A DNA stretch of 64,000 bases, taken from NCBI RefSeq assembly GCF_015182285.1, contig NZ_PRDM01000007.1:1-64000 (forward strand), given 5' to 3'. The notes under the pieces are model-generated. The model was not told the origin of the DNA and ran no database searches. It saw only the letters and a list, made by a program, of their open reading frames with translations. Position 1 is the first letter of the stretch. Every line of letters begins with the position of its first letter. The stretch comes from Flavobacterium hungaricum. Its GTDB lineage: Bacteria; Bacteroidota; Bacteroidia; Flavobacteriales; Flavobacteriaceae. The translations under genes were made by a program, and so were the position numbers. Shown piece after piece: positions 8,781-15,830 of this stretch.

Positions 8781-9850
8781 TTTTTTTTTTCTCCATCAAA
8801 ATTGATAGAGGCTAACTGCATCAAACATAATTCAACCAAAAGACGTTGATTCTGGCTCAGTTTATATTTTAAATCACAATCGTTGGCAATGTCAATTCCT
8901 TTCAATAAAAATTCCTGAGAACATTTTTGAGACTGCACGCCATACATTTGCTGGGCCTGTTCGCCAACTTCTAATAAAGCAATTGTAGCAGGCGTTTTGC
9001 TTACCAATAAATCCCTAAAGTGCGATGCCAGACCTGCAATAAAATGATGTCCGTCAAAACCTTTTGCTAAGATGTCATTGTAAGCCAGTAATAAATCTGG
9101 AATTTTATTTTCAAGAATTAAATCCGTAACGGTGATGTACGTTTCGTAATCTAAAACGTTTAAATTTTCGGTTACTGCCTGACGTGTTAAATTGGTGCCG
9201 CAATAGGAAACCACACGGTCAAAAATAGACAAAGCATCACGCATTGCACCATCTGCTTTTTGAGCAATAATGTGCAAGGCATCGTCTTCAAAATTGATTC
9301 CCTGACTTTCAGCAACGTCAGCCAAATGTTCTTTAGCATCTTTTACCGTAATTCTTTTGAAATCAAAAATCTGACAGCGTGATAAAATCGTTGGAAGGAT
9401 TTTATGTTTTTCTGTTGTTGCTAAAATAAAAATAGCATGTTTTGGCGGTTCTTCTAATGTTTTAAGAAAAGCATTAAAAGCGGCCGAAGACAACATATGA
9501 ACCTCGTCAATAATATATACTTTGTATTGTCCGGTTTGCGGCGGGATTCGAACCTGATCGATAAGGCTTCGAATGTCATCAACCGAGTTGTTGGAAGCAG
9601 CATCTAACTCAAAAACGTTAAACGCAAAATCTTCGGTAGGATCATCATATCCAGGCTGATTAATTTTACGAGCCAAAATACGCGCGCAGGTCGTTTTACC
9701 AACACCACGAGGTCCTGTAAACAAAAGAGCAGATGCCAAGTGATTGGTTTCGATAGCATTTAACAAAGTGTTGGTAATGGCTTTTTGTCCCACAACATCT
9801 TTAAATGTCTGCGGACGGTATTTACGAGCCGATACTACAAATTGTTCCAT
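8765..9850 (-). CDS. dnaX: DNA polymerase III DnaX, short (gamma-like) zero-frame product
   Basis: A 361-residue clamp-loader ATPase. Walker A GPRGVGKT is at 46-53, Walker B IIDEVH has Asp115-Glu116, and the SRC motif is at 157-159. The zinc module between Walker A and B that E. coli DnaX carries (four Cys) is missing; the linker reads INQPGYDDPTEDFAFN. The frame runs into a tract of ten A residues (minus strand of 8781-8790) and stops five codons later (GEKKKLSNS). Domains I-III are therefore complete and the tau-specific C-terminus is absent from this frame. The next frame continues for 234 codons. A TATATTTG promoter element lies 20 bp upstream. Confidence 0.93.
   Translation of the reverse strand: MEQFVVSARKYRPQTFKDVVGQKAITNTLLNAIETNHLASALLFTGPRGVGKTTCARILARKINQPGYDDPTEDFAFNVFELDAASNNSVDDIRSLIDQVRIPPQTGQYKVYIIDEVHMLSSAAFNAFLKTLEEPPKHAIFILATTEKHKILPTILSRCQIFDFKRITVKDAKEHLADVAESQGINFEDDALHIIAQKADGAMRDALSIFDRVVSYCGTNLTRQAVTENLNVLDYETYITVTDLILENKIPDLLLAYNDILAKGFDGHHFIAGLASHFRDLLVSKTPATIALLEVGEQAQQMYGVQSQKCSQEFLLKGIDIANDCDLKYKLSQNQRLLVELCLMQLASINFDGEKKKLSNS
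8779..8794 (-). promoter_or_regulatory. Candidate programmed frameshift site in dnaX (A10-G)
   Basis: In the minus-strand zero frame the codons read GGA GAA AAA AAA AAG CTG, so the heptamer A AAA AAG is in the exact frame used for -1 slippage in E. coli dnaX. Ten A residues also suit transcriptional slippage. Just upstream is ATCAATTTTGAT, a small palindrome, and GATGGAG. About 13 nt downstream is a weak TTCCG/CGGAA pair with an 18-nt loop. Unlike E. coli, the zero frame gives the short form and the shifted frame the long form. Confidence 0.7.
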
Positions 9851-9869
9851 ATTCTCTTTTATTCGATAG

Positions 9870-9877
9870 CAAATATA
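9870..9877 (-). promoter_or_regulatory. Promoter -7 element of dnaX
   Basis: TATATTTG on the minus strand matches the Bacteroidota -7 consensus TAnnTTTG, 20 bp before the dnaX ATG. No clear upstream TTG is seen. Confidence 0.55.
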
Positions 9878-9911
9878 TGACTTTTGTTTCGTTGTTTAAA
9901 ACCGATTTTAC

Positions 9912-10568
9912 TTATTTGGCGAAATTCTTTTTCTTCAAAATTACAAACAGTAAACTCAGAAATAATAGGATGTTGACAATCAAAGAAATGATGATGTATT
10001 TGCTGTAAGATTCTACTTTTGACTCGGTTTTTTCTTTTTCTGATTTTTGATTTTCTAAAGTTTTATAGATTCTTAATTGCTCCAATTGATAAATCCAATC
10101 TTGTAAATTTCGATTTTCAGAACTCAGGTTCCAGACATAAAAAGTCAATGATTTTATTTGATCCTCGATCTTCTGAGAAATATGAATCTCGGGCGGAGAA
10201 GGCATGGAGTCACTTCCATAAGGTTTAAACCCTGTACTTGGAGAACAGCCGCTCAACTTAATAGTTTTATCATCGTTGAAACTGGCATAAACAATCCAAA
10301 GCTGTTTTATTGATGGAATAATAGAACAATTACCAGAGTATTTTTGTGTAATGAATTGAGAATTGTACTTTCCTTTAAAGAGTTCTATGATTTTAAATGT
10401 ATAGGTTCTTTTTATTGAATCGACTTTTATTACTTCTCCATAAAATACAATTTCATATTTTAATCCTGTTTCTACCATGTTTTCTCGGTCAATTGGCTTG
10501 CAATCGCAGGAAAAAGAATAATTATAAAAACATAAAAGCAGTAAAAGGAAAAAGTATTTTAGTTTCAT
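9912..10568 (-). CDS. Secreted, membrane-anchored protein with a possible NTR/TIMP-like domain
   Basis: About 218 residues when started at the ATG at 10568; the longer in-frame start at 10616 adds 16 residues before the signal peptide and is less likely. The signal sequence is MKLKYFFLLLLLCFYNYSFS, after which the mature part begins CDC. That start, followed by VFYGEVIKVD, TYTFKIIELFKG, a cysteine in SGNC and LSGCSPS, resembles the netrin/TIMP-like beta barrel of some bacterial secreted proteins. A C-terminal membrane helix (YIIISLIVNILLFLSLLFVI) with a KKKNFAK tail anchors it. Function is unknown. It reads towards dnaX but has its own spacing of about 60 bp. Confidence 0.65.
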   Translation of the reverse strand: MKLKYFFLLLLLCFYNYSFSCDCKPIDRENMVETGLKYEIVFYGEVIKVDSIKRTYTFKIIELFKGKYNSQFITQKYSGNCSIIPSIKQLWIVYASFNDDKTIKLSGCSPSTGFKPYGSDSMPSPPEIHISQKIEDQIKSLTFYVWNLSSENRNLQDWIYQLEQLRIYKTLENQKSEKEKTESKVESYSKYIIISLIVNILLFLSLLFVILKKKNFAK

Positions 10569-10747
10569 AAGCTGGTTTTTTATACAATAATAATCTTTTT
10601 TTAGAATGATTACCAACTAATAAAATAATAGTATTTTTAGCATAAATTTGAATCGAATGGAAATTTTTCATCCTTTCAAAAAAAGAACAAAAACAATTGG
10701 AGTAGAGAGACTTTTTAATTCATCAATTAACAAAATAATAAAAAAAT

Positions 10748-11548
10748 ATGAACGCCAAACAAATTGTGAGATTAAGTAATATTATCGGGATAACGTCTAT
10801 ACTATTATTGGTTTATTGGGTATTTACTTTTATTGTGATTCAGGTTTTTGGATTAAAAGTGTTTAAAGAAAACATTACAGAGAGCTTTTACTTGAGTATT
10901 CTCGGAATTCTTGCTCTTATGGTGGGTTCGTTGATAATTAATTTAATGTTTAATTTGACTAGAATTGCAGAGAAACAAAATCAGGATATTGTCAATCAAA
11001 AATCAAATAGAAGAAAGTTCATTACTTTTCTTTTAATTTTTCCTCTGATTCTAATAATTCTTTTTGGGGGCAATTACCTGACTTCTGCTAAAAAAGAAAA
11101 CATGTTAATTGATTCTGCAAAATCAATTTTAGAATCTAATAAATCAAATAGCAATAAACTTTTGAATTATACTTTTTCTAATGCATACATTAAGGAAACA
11201 GCAGAAACGTTAAAAGTATTATCAGAAACAGATAAAAACTTTCCGAGTGTCACGCTAATTGTTAAAGATTCAATCAAAGGTTCGCCGGTCTTTCTAGGTT
11301 TTAATCAATATTATAATGAGAATTTAAATGTAAAAGACACTATACAGCTCGAAAAAGTAGATTATATACACCAAACTACAAAAGAAGAAAGAATTTATTT
11401 AAATGAAGTTTTTGATAAAAACAGCGAAGAACTGAGATACAGCTCTCATAACGGAAATTATGAATTATTCTATCCGTATAAAAAGAATGGAAAAACGATC
11501 ATAATCTATTTTTCTGAACAGCAGCGCTACGGGAAAATTGGCAGTTAA
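10748..11548 (+). CDS. Hypothetical membrane protein with three predicted helices
   Basis: A 266-residue protein of unrecognised family. Hydrophobic segments lie near residues 12-35, 47-68 and 91-108, followed by a soluble, charged C-terminal half (about 115-266) rich in Lys, Glu and Asn. No catalytic motif is evident. It is divergent from the gene at 9912-10568, and a 37-codon membrane peptide gene follows it. Both may be envelope proteins, but I cannot assign a role. Confidence 0.65.
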   Translation: MNAKQIVRLSNIIGITSILLLVYWVFTFIVIQVFGLKVFKENITESFYLSILGILALMVGSLIINLMFNLTRIAEKQNQDIVNQKSNRRKFITFLLIFPLILIILFGGNYLTSAKKENMLIDSAKSILESNKSNSNKLLNYTFSNAYIKETAETLKVLSETDKNFPSVTLIVKDSIKGSPVFLGFNQYYNENLNVKDTIQLEKVDYIHQTTKEERIYLNEVFDKNSEELRYSSHNGNYELFYPYKKNGKTIIIYFSEQQRYGKIGS

Positions 11549-11586
11549 AAAATCTCTTAACCTTTAGTTTACTAGACCAAATATTT

Positions 11587-11700
11587 ATGATAAAGAAATT
11601 GCTCTTAACCGCTTTCATTCTGATCGCAATTTTCATCGTGTTTATTATAGCTGTCATTTTTTATTTTGGAGGAGGACCTTCACTTTTATATTTATTTTAA
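11587..11700 (+). CDS. Putative 37-residue single-helix membrane peptide
   Basis: A short frame ATG to TAA encodes a Lys-Lys N-terminus, one long hydrophobic helix (LLLTAFILIAIFIVFIIAVI) and a short GGGPSLLYLF tail. It starts 38 bp after the preceding membrane protein gene and could be in its transcript. Amino-acid content is typical of real small membrane proteins and not of random AT-rich DNA, but the call rests on composition and position only. Confidence 0.45.
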   Translation: MIKKLLLTAFILIAIFIVFIIAVIFYFGGGPSLLYLF

Positions 11701-11824
11701 ATGAATTAGTCTCCAAAATATTTTGAGCGAATGCTAATAACATGTGCTGGTATGATTATAAAACACATATTAATAGTGTTTTAAAAGATAAAAACATTGA
11801 ATAGTAACTAAAATAATTTATTGT

Positions 11825-12280
11825 ATGAATATGAAAAAAATCTTTCTTTTAATTTTTATCTGCTTCATTTCTTTAAAATTTCAAGCCCAAACTGCTCAAG
11901 ATTCTGCAGCGATTAAACGCGTGGCATTGGCATATATAGAAGCGCAGCATACACCAAATCCGAAATTGATGGAAAGCGCGCTGCATCCTAGAATGGTAAA
12001 AAGATCGGTTTTTAGAAACAAAACCGCACAAAAGGATTTTGTTTCAGAGTTTTTTGCCGAAAACATGATTATTCTTGCCGAAACGTATAATATAAAAGGC
12101 GATAAGTTTCCTAAAAATCCGCGAAAAGAAGTCAAATTACTCGATGTTTCTGCAAAGACAGCATCGGTAAAATTATTAGCAGACGCGTGGATCGATTATA
12201 TGCACATTGTTAAAATCAACGGCGAATGGAAAATCATAAACGTGCTTTGGCAGTACAACGATGTATCCCAGCATGAATAA
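11825..12280 (+). CDS. Secreted NTF2-like (putative lumazine-binding) protein
   Basis: A 151-residue protein with signal peptide MNMKKIFLLIFICFISLKFQAQ and a mature part of NTF2-like cone fold. IKRVALAYIEAQHTPNPKLMESALHP is the opening helix, and HIVKINGEWKIINVLWQYN is the typical last strand pair of the lumazine-binding/SnoaL-like group. No catalytic residues can be assigned. Proteins of this kind are common and poorly characterised in Flavobacterium. Two ATGs (11825, 11831) both precede the signal peptide, and the first is kept. Confidence 0.75.
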   Translation: MNMKKIFLLIFICFISLKFQAQTAQDSAAIKRVALAYIEAQHTPNPKLMESALHPRMVKRSVFRNKTAQKDFVSEFFAENMIILAETYNIKGDKFPKNPRKEVKLLDVSAKTASVKLLADAWIDYMHIVKINGEWKIINVLWQYNDVSQHE

Positions 12281-12325
12281 AAATTGTATCTCAACCAATT
12301 TCTGAGTTTTAGAAATTATTGTATT

Positions 12326-12772
12326 ATGAAAAACTCTTCATTACAAATATCAGAATTCAAAGAAAGCGATAGAAAAGCGCTGCAAGAACTATTTTTAAAA
12401 GTTCGCAAAGAAACTTTTGTATGGAAAGATCAGACTAGTTTCCATTTGGAAGATTTTGATAAAGAAACCCAAGGCGAATATATTTTGACTGCTTTTTTTG
12501 AGAACAGACCCATCGGATTTATCTCAGTTTGGGTGCCCAATAAATTTATTCACCATTTGTATATTGATTCAGAATTTCAGAAACGCGGTATCGGGAAATC
12601 GCTTTTAGAAGCCATTGTAAATGAAATAGGCTATCCGTTACGATTAAAATGCCTCGAGAAAAATACACTTGCAATCTCATTTTATAAAAAACTGGGATTT
12701 ACCGAAAAAGAAAAAGGAGGCTTTGGAAATGATTCTTATATTTTATTTCAATTGAATACCACATCAGAATAG
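12326..12772 (+). CDS. GNAT family N-acetyltransferase
   Basis: A 148-residue acetyltransferase. The acetyl-CoA pyrophosphate loop is EFQKRGIGKSLLEAI, preceded by the beta strand HHLYID and followed by LRLKCLEKNTLAISFYKKLGF, a standard GNAT C-terminal motif. The start at 12326 places the first strand (LQISEFKESD) properly; the longer frame from 12284 adds unstructured sequence. The acceptor substrate is unknown. Confidence 0.88.
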   Translation: MKNSSLQISEFKESDRKALQELFLKVRKETFVWKDQTSFHLEDFDKETQGEYILTAFFENRPIGFISVWVPNKFIHHLYIDSEFQKRGIGKSLLEAIVNEIGYPLRLKCLEKNTLAISFYKKLGFTEKEKGGFGNDSYILFQLNTTSE

Positions 12773-12814
12773 TAAATAAAAACTTTCATAAATATAGTAA
12801 TTGTAAGAATAATT

Positions 12815-12836
12815 GCAATATTGTTTTGAATATTGC
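12815..12836. promoter_or_regulatory. Palindrome upstream of the first BON/LysM cassette
   Basis: GCAATATT, a 6-base spacer and AATATTGC form a perfect 8-bp inverted repeat 33 bp before the lipoprotein ATG. It is too AT-rich and lacks a T-run, so an operator is more likely than a terminator. No copy precedes the second cassette. Confidence 0.4.
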
Positions 12837-12868
12837 GTTATGCAAGTAAACAATTAAAAAAAAATATT

Positions 12869-13345
12869 ATGAAAATTAAATCTATTTTATTTTGCGGCTT
12901 CCTTGCTTTGGCATTAGCATCTTGTGGTCCTAAAGATGCAGACATTCAAAAAGAAGTTACTTCAAAATTGAGCACTTTACCAGGAGTTGAAGCCACTGTT
13001 TCTAAAGGTGTAGCAACTATTTCTGGAACTTGTAAGGATGATGCAGTTAAAGAAAATGCTACAGTTATCGTAAAAAGCGTTAAAGGTGTTAAATCTATCG
13101 TGAACAACTGCGAAGTTTTATCTCCCGAACCTTTAGTAGAAGCTTCTGTAAACATTAATCCAGATGCTGTATTGACAACGTCAGTTAATGAGGTTGCAAA
13201 AGCCTACAACGGTGTGAGTGTTTCTGTTAAAGAAGGCGTGGTTACTTTAACAGGTGACATTAAAAGAGCCCAATTGCCAAACTTGATTAAAAGTGTACAG
13301 GAATTGAAACCTAAAAAGGTTGAGAATAAATTAACTATTAAATAA
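12869..13345 (+). CDS. BON-domain lipoprotein, copy 1
   Basis: A 158-residue lipoprotein. The signal MKIKSILFCGFLALALASC has lipobox LASC with Cys19. Two BON domains follow: about residues 27-88 (IQKEVTSKLSTLPGVEATVSKGV, ending IVNNCEV) and about 98-158 (GVSVSVKEGVVTLTGDI). BON domains are thought to bind membranes or carbohydrates, as in OsmY. The start at 12869 is the only one that puts the signal peptide at the N-terminus. It ends six bases before a LysM gene, and this gene pair is repeated directly downstream. Confidence 0.85.
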   Translation: MKIKSILFCGFLALALASCGPKDADIQKEVTSKLSTLPGVEATVSKGVATISGTCKDDAVKENATVIVKSVKGVKSIVNNCEVLSPEPLVEASVNINPDAVLTTSVNEVAKAYNGVSVSVKEGVVTLTGDIKRAQLPNLIKSVQELKPKKVENKLTIK

Positions 13346-13351
13346 GAAGCC

Positions 13352-13723
13352 ATGAGTTTAGTAGATAAATACAAAGAATTAACCGATTTGGCAGTTAATT
13401 TAGGAACTGCTGGTCTGCAGGTAAGAGAAGAAAACAGTGTGTTGTATATTGATGGTACAGCAAAATCTGCTGAAGATAAAGAAAGATTGTGGGCAGCTTA
13501 CGGAAAAATAGACCCCGATTTTAGATCGTCTGATGTGGTAATGAATATTGAGGTAAACGAAAGCGCATCTACAGAATATACAGTTAAAAGCGGCGACTCG
13601 CTATCAAAAATTGGCAAACATTACGGCATTTCTTGGCAGGCGATTTACGAAGCCAATAAAGACATTATTAAAAATCCAGATTTGATTCAGCCAGGCTGGA
13701 AGTTGAAAATACCGACAGCTTAA
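13352..13723 (+). CDS. BON-LysM protein, Kbp/YgaU-like, copy 1
   Basis: A 123-residue soluble protein with no signal peptide. The N-terminal half (about 1-70, LQVREENSVLYIDGTAKSAEDK) looks like a BON domain. The C-terminal half is one LysM domain (about 74-122, YTVKSGDSLSKIGKHYGISW to GWKLKIP). The BON-LysM order and size match E. coli Kbp (YgaU), a cytoplasmic potassium-binding protein, though sequence similarity outside LysM is modest by eye. It is probably co-transcribed with the lipoprotein six bases upstream, and a strong terminator follows. Confidence 0.85.
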   Translation: MSLVDKYKELTDLAVNLGTAGLQVREENSVLYIDGTAKSAEDKERLWAAYGKIDPDFRSSDVVMNIEVNESASTEYTVKSGDSLSKIGKHYGISWQAIYEANKDIIKNPDLIQPGWKLKIPTA

Positions 13724-13734
13724 ATTAAATTATT

Positions 13735-13763
13735 AAATCCGCCCTTTATGGCGGATTTTTTTT
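13735..13763 (+). terminator. Rho-independent terminator after cassette 1
   Basis: AAATCCGCC, a 6-base loop, GGCGGATTT and a run of eight T (13756-13763) form a textbook terminator 12 bp after the LysM stop. Confidence 0.92.
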
Positions 13764-13855
13764 GCACCTCTGATCCAAAAGGGACTAAAGCGGCATTACT
13801 GTGAATGATATAAAAACGACGTGATTTCTTATAATTATTTGATATTGAATCTCTT

Positions 13856-13863
13856 TAATTTTG
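13856..13863 (+). promoter_or_regulatory. Possible promoter -7 element of cassette 2
   Basis: TAATTTTG matches TAnnTTTG and lies 28 bp before the second lipoprotein ATG. The nearest upstream TTG (13839) is only 14 bp away, shorter than usual. Confidence 0.4.
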
Positions 13864-13891
13864 ATTTGGTTAATTATTAAAATTTATTATT

Positions 13892-14371
13892 ATGAAAATC
13901 AGATCAATTTTATTGGGAATGGGACTTGTAGTTTCTCTTGCAGCGTGTGCGCCAAAAGATGCAGATATCGAAAAAGCAATCAGTGAAAAATTAGGAGATG
14001 CTCCTGAAGTACAGGTAAGCGTACACGAAGGTGTTGCAACAATTACAGGAACTTGCGAAGACGAAGCTTTTAAAAGAAATATTGAAAAAAGCGTTAAAGC
14101 AGTAAAAGGTGTAAAATCTGTAGTAAATGCCTGCGAACTAGAAAGAGCCAATCAAGAACCTGCGGCAGCAGCTGTTGTAATTAATTCTGATGCTGATCTG
14201 GATAAATTGGTCAGCAAAGTCGTAAAAGAGTACGACGGTGTAAGCGCCACTGTTGTGGGCGGTATTGTTACACTTTCTGGAGAAATCAAGAGAGAGAAAC
14301 TACAGTCATTAATGCAGGGTTTACAAGAATTGCATCCCAAAAAAGTGGATAACAAATTAATTATAAAATAA
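13892..14371 (+). CDS. BON-domain lipoprotein, copy 2
   Basis: A 159-residue paralogue of the lipoprotein at 12869-13345, with the same layout. The signal peptide has lipobox LAAC and Cys19, then APKDADIEKAISEKL, a first BON domain ending VVNACEL, and a second with GVSATVVGGIVTLSGEI. The C-terminal ends of both copies (LQELHPKKVDNKLIIK here) are nearly the same. It has its own promoter region behind the terminator of cassette 1, and the gene that follows starts six bases later, as in copy 1. Confidence 0.85.
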   Translation: MKIRSILLGMGLVVSLAACAPKDADIEKAISEKLGDAPEVQVSVHEGVATITGTCEDEAFKRNIEKSVKAVKGVKSVVNACELERANQEPAAAAVVINSDADLDKLVSKVVKEYDGVSATVVGGIVTLSGEIKREKLQSLMQGLQELHPKKVDNKLIIK

Positions 14372-14377
14372 AGCATC

Positions 14378-14749
14378 ATGAGTTTACAAGATAAATACAG
14401 AGAAGTAATCAATTTAGCTTCAGACTTAGGAATTACTAATCTGCAGGTAAGAGAACAAGATAATGTACTGTATATTGACGGTACAGCAGAAACAGCAGCA
14501 GATAAAGACAAACTTTGGGATTCGTACAATAAAATTGATCCCGACTACAGAGCAGCAGACGTAGTTATGAACATACAAGTAACTGAAAAAGTCTCGAGAG
14601 AATATACGGTCGAAGTAGGAGATTCTTTGTCTAAAATAGGAAAAGCATACGGCGTTTCCTGGCAGGATATTTTTGAAGCCAATAAAGACGTGATCTCAAA
14701 TCCTGATTTAATTCAACCCGGTTGGAAATTAAAAATACCAACAGTTTAA
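14378..14749 (+). CDS. BON-LysM protein, Kbp/YgaU-like, copy 2
   Basis: A 123-residue paralogue of the protein at 13352-13723. It has exactly the same length and the same BON-like N-terminus (LQVREQDNVLYIDGTAETA) and LysM domain (YTVEVGDSLSKIGKAYGVSW to GWKLKIPTV). Differences are spread along the protein, so the duplication is not recent. Repetitive non-coding DNA follows the stop. Confidence 0.85.
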   Translation: MSLQDKYREVINLASDLGITNLQVREQDNVLYIDGTAETAADKDKLWDSYNKIDPDYRAADVVMNIQVTEKVSREYTVEVGDSLSKIGKAYGVSWQDIFEANKDVISNPDLIQPGWKLKIPTV

Positions 14750-14771
14750 AATTTAATAAACTACAATTAAA

Positions 14772-15040
14772 AAATTCCAAATTCCAATTCTGTAAACATC
14801 GAATTGGAATTTGGAATTTTAAATTTTGAGCTCATTCCAATCAGTTTACTCCAAGAGTTGGAATTTGGGATTTTAAAAAATTGGAATTTGAAATTTTAAC
14901 ACATTCCAATCAGTTACTCCAAGAGTTGGAATTTGGAATTTAAAAAAATTGGAATTTAAAATTTTAATTTTTAACGCATTCCAATCAGTTACTCCAAAAG
15001 TTGGAATTTGGAATTTTAAAAAATTGGAATTTAAAATTTT
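14772..15040. repeat. Tandem and inverted TTGGAATTT / AAATTCCAA repeats
   Basis: Three degenerate units share CATTCCAATCAGTTACTCCAA, beginning at 14833, 14902 and 14977 (steps 69 and 75 bp). Each is followed by GAGTTGGAATTTGG and AAATTGGAATTTAAA. Because TTGGAATTT and AAATTCCAA alternate, the region can form several competing hairpins. It reaches the stop of the gene at 15039. No coding frame is present. Confidence 0.8.
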
Positions 15041-15332
15041 ACCTTCCTCGAATGCTCAAGTCAAACAAAAACTTTGCAGTTTCCTGATCTGAGTCTGCTG
15101 AAAAGCCAGCTACATAGACACCCTTTTTTCCCGTTGTCGATTTAATTCCGTATACAACTGCCTCATCTGCTGGGTCCGATTCCCCTTCGTATCGATACAC
15201 ATGAACAATTTCAAATTTCTCAGGATTCTTTTTAATCATGTCAGCATTTCGATTAAAATCGCATGTAAATCCCTTCTCATTCAATTGATCTAAAGCTTTT
15301 GAAACAGTTGCGTAGTGATACATTCTTTTCAT
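15039..15332 (-). CDS. Small conserved protein of unknown function
   Basis: A 97-residue protein, soluble and without a signal peptide (MKRMYHYATVSKALDQLNEKG start; YRYEGESDPADEAVVYGI and KKGVYVAGFSAD inside). Flavobacterial relatives of this type are sometimes labelled phosphoribosylpyrophosphate synthetase, but the protein is far too short and lacks the PRPP-binding motif, so that name should not be carried over. Role unknown. It ends against the repeat region and is divergent from the RNase P RNA gene. Confidence 0.65.
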   Translation of the reverse strand: MKRMYHYATVSKALDQLNEKGFTCDFNRNADMIKKNPEKFEIVHVYRYEGESDPADEAVVYGIKSTTGKKGVYVAGFSADSDQETAKFLFDLSIRGR

Positions 15333-15448
15333 GATACTAGACTTTAAAAATTAATGAATTTTAAAGATAACTATTTTAAAATTAAAAAGTTAGGATGTTG
15401 GTCATAAAATCCGAAATTTAAAATCATTATTCTTAATTCATAAAGTGT

Positions 15449-15456
15449 TACTTTTG
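15449..15456 (+). promoter_or_regulatory. Promoter -7 element of rnpB
   Basis: TACTTTTG fits TAnnTTTG and ends three bases before the predicted 5' end of the RNase P RNA, the spacing expected for a start site. Confidence 0.6.
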
Positions 15457-15458
15457 CC

Positions 15459-15797
15459 GGGCAGACCGCCTTATCGTCGTCCTGATTTATCGGGAGGGAG
15501 GAAAGTCCGGACACCACAGAGAAGCATAGCGGGTAACGCCCGTCGGTTCTCTCGTTTTTTGGAACGAGAGGATTAGGACAAGTGCAGCAGAAAGTATGTA
15601 CAGGTAATGCTGTAGTGAAACCAGGTAAACTCTATGCGGTGAAATACCAAGTATATCGGCATTTAAGGGCTTCTCGTCCGTTGTCGAAGGGTAGGTAGAT
15701 TGAGTTCTGGAGTAATTCAGAATCTAGATAAATGATAAGGTATTGTCTTGTTGCAAAACCAGATAAGAACAGAATCCGGCTTATAGGTCTGCATTTT
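15459..15797 (+). ncRNA. rnpB: RNase P RNA component (class A)
   Basis: The catalytic RNA of RNase P, which matures tRNA 5' ends. GAGGAAAGTCCGGACACC (15497-15514) is the universal P4/CR-I segment. AACGCCCG, GGTGAAATACC and GGGTAGGTAGATTGAG-type blocks follow in order, and CTAGATAAATGATAAGG near the 3' part is the other universal element. The terminal P1 stem is visible: GCAGACC at 15461-15467 pairs with GGTCTGC at 15786-15792, followed by a T-run. Length is about 340 nt, usual for Bacteroidota. Confidence 0.95.
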
Positions 15798-15800
15798 TTT

Positions 15801-15808
15801 TATATTTG
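15801..15808 (+). promoter_or_regulatory. Promoter -7 element of the symporter gene
   Basis: TATATTTG, a perfect TAnnTTTG match, sits at the end of the rnpB terminator T-run and 22 bp before the symporter ATG. Confidence 0.55.
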
Positions 15809-15830
15809 TGAAATATCTAGCTTCTTTTTC

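Noticed and set aside
8765..9850. dnaX as a simple pseudogene
   Set aside because: The ATPase domains are intact and the break is at a slippery A10-G; recoding or a homopolymer error explains it better than decay.
15732..15830. N-terminal extension of the symporter
   Set aside because: It would be encoded by the 3' part of the RNase P RNA, including P1; the ATG at 15831 suits the family.
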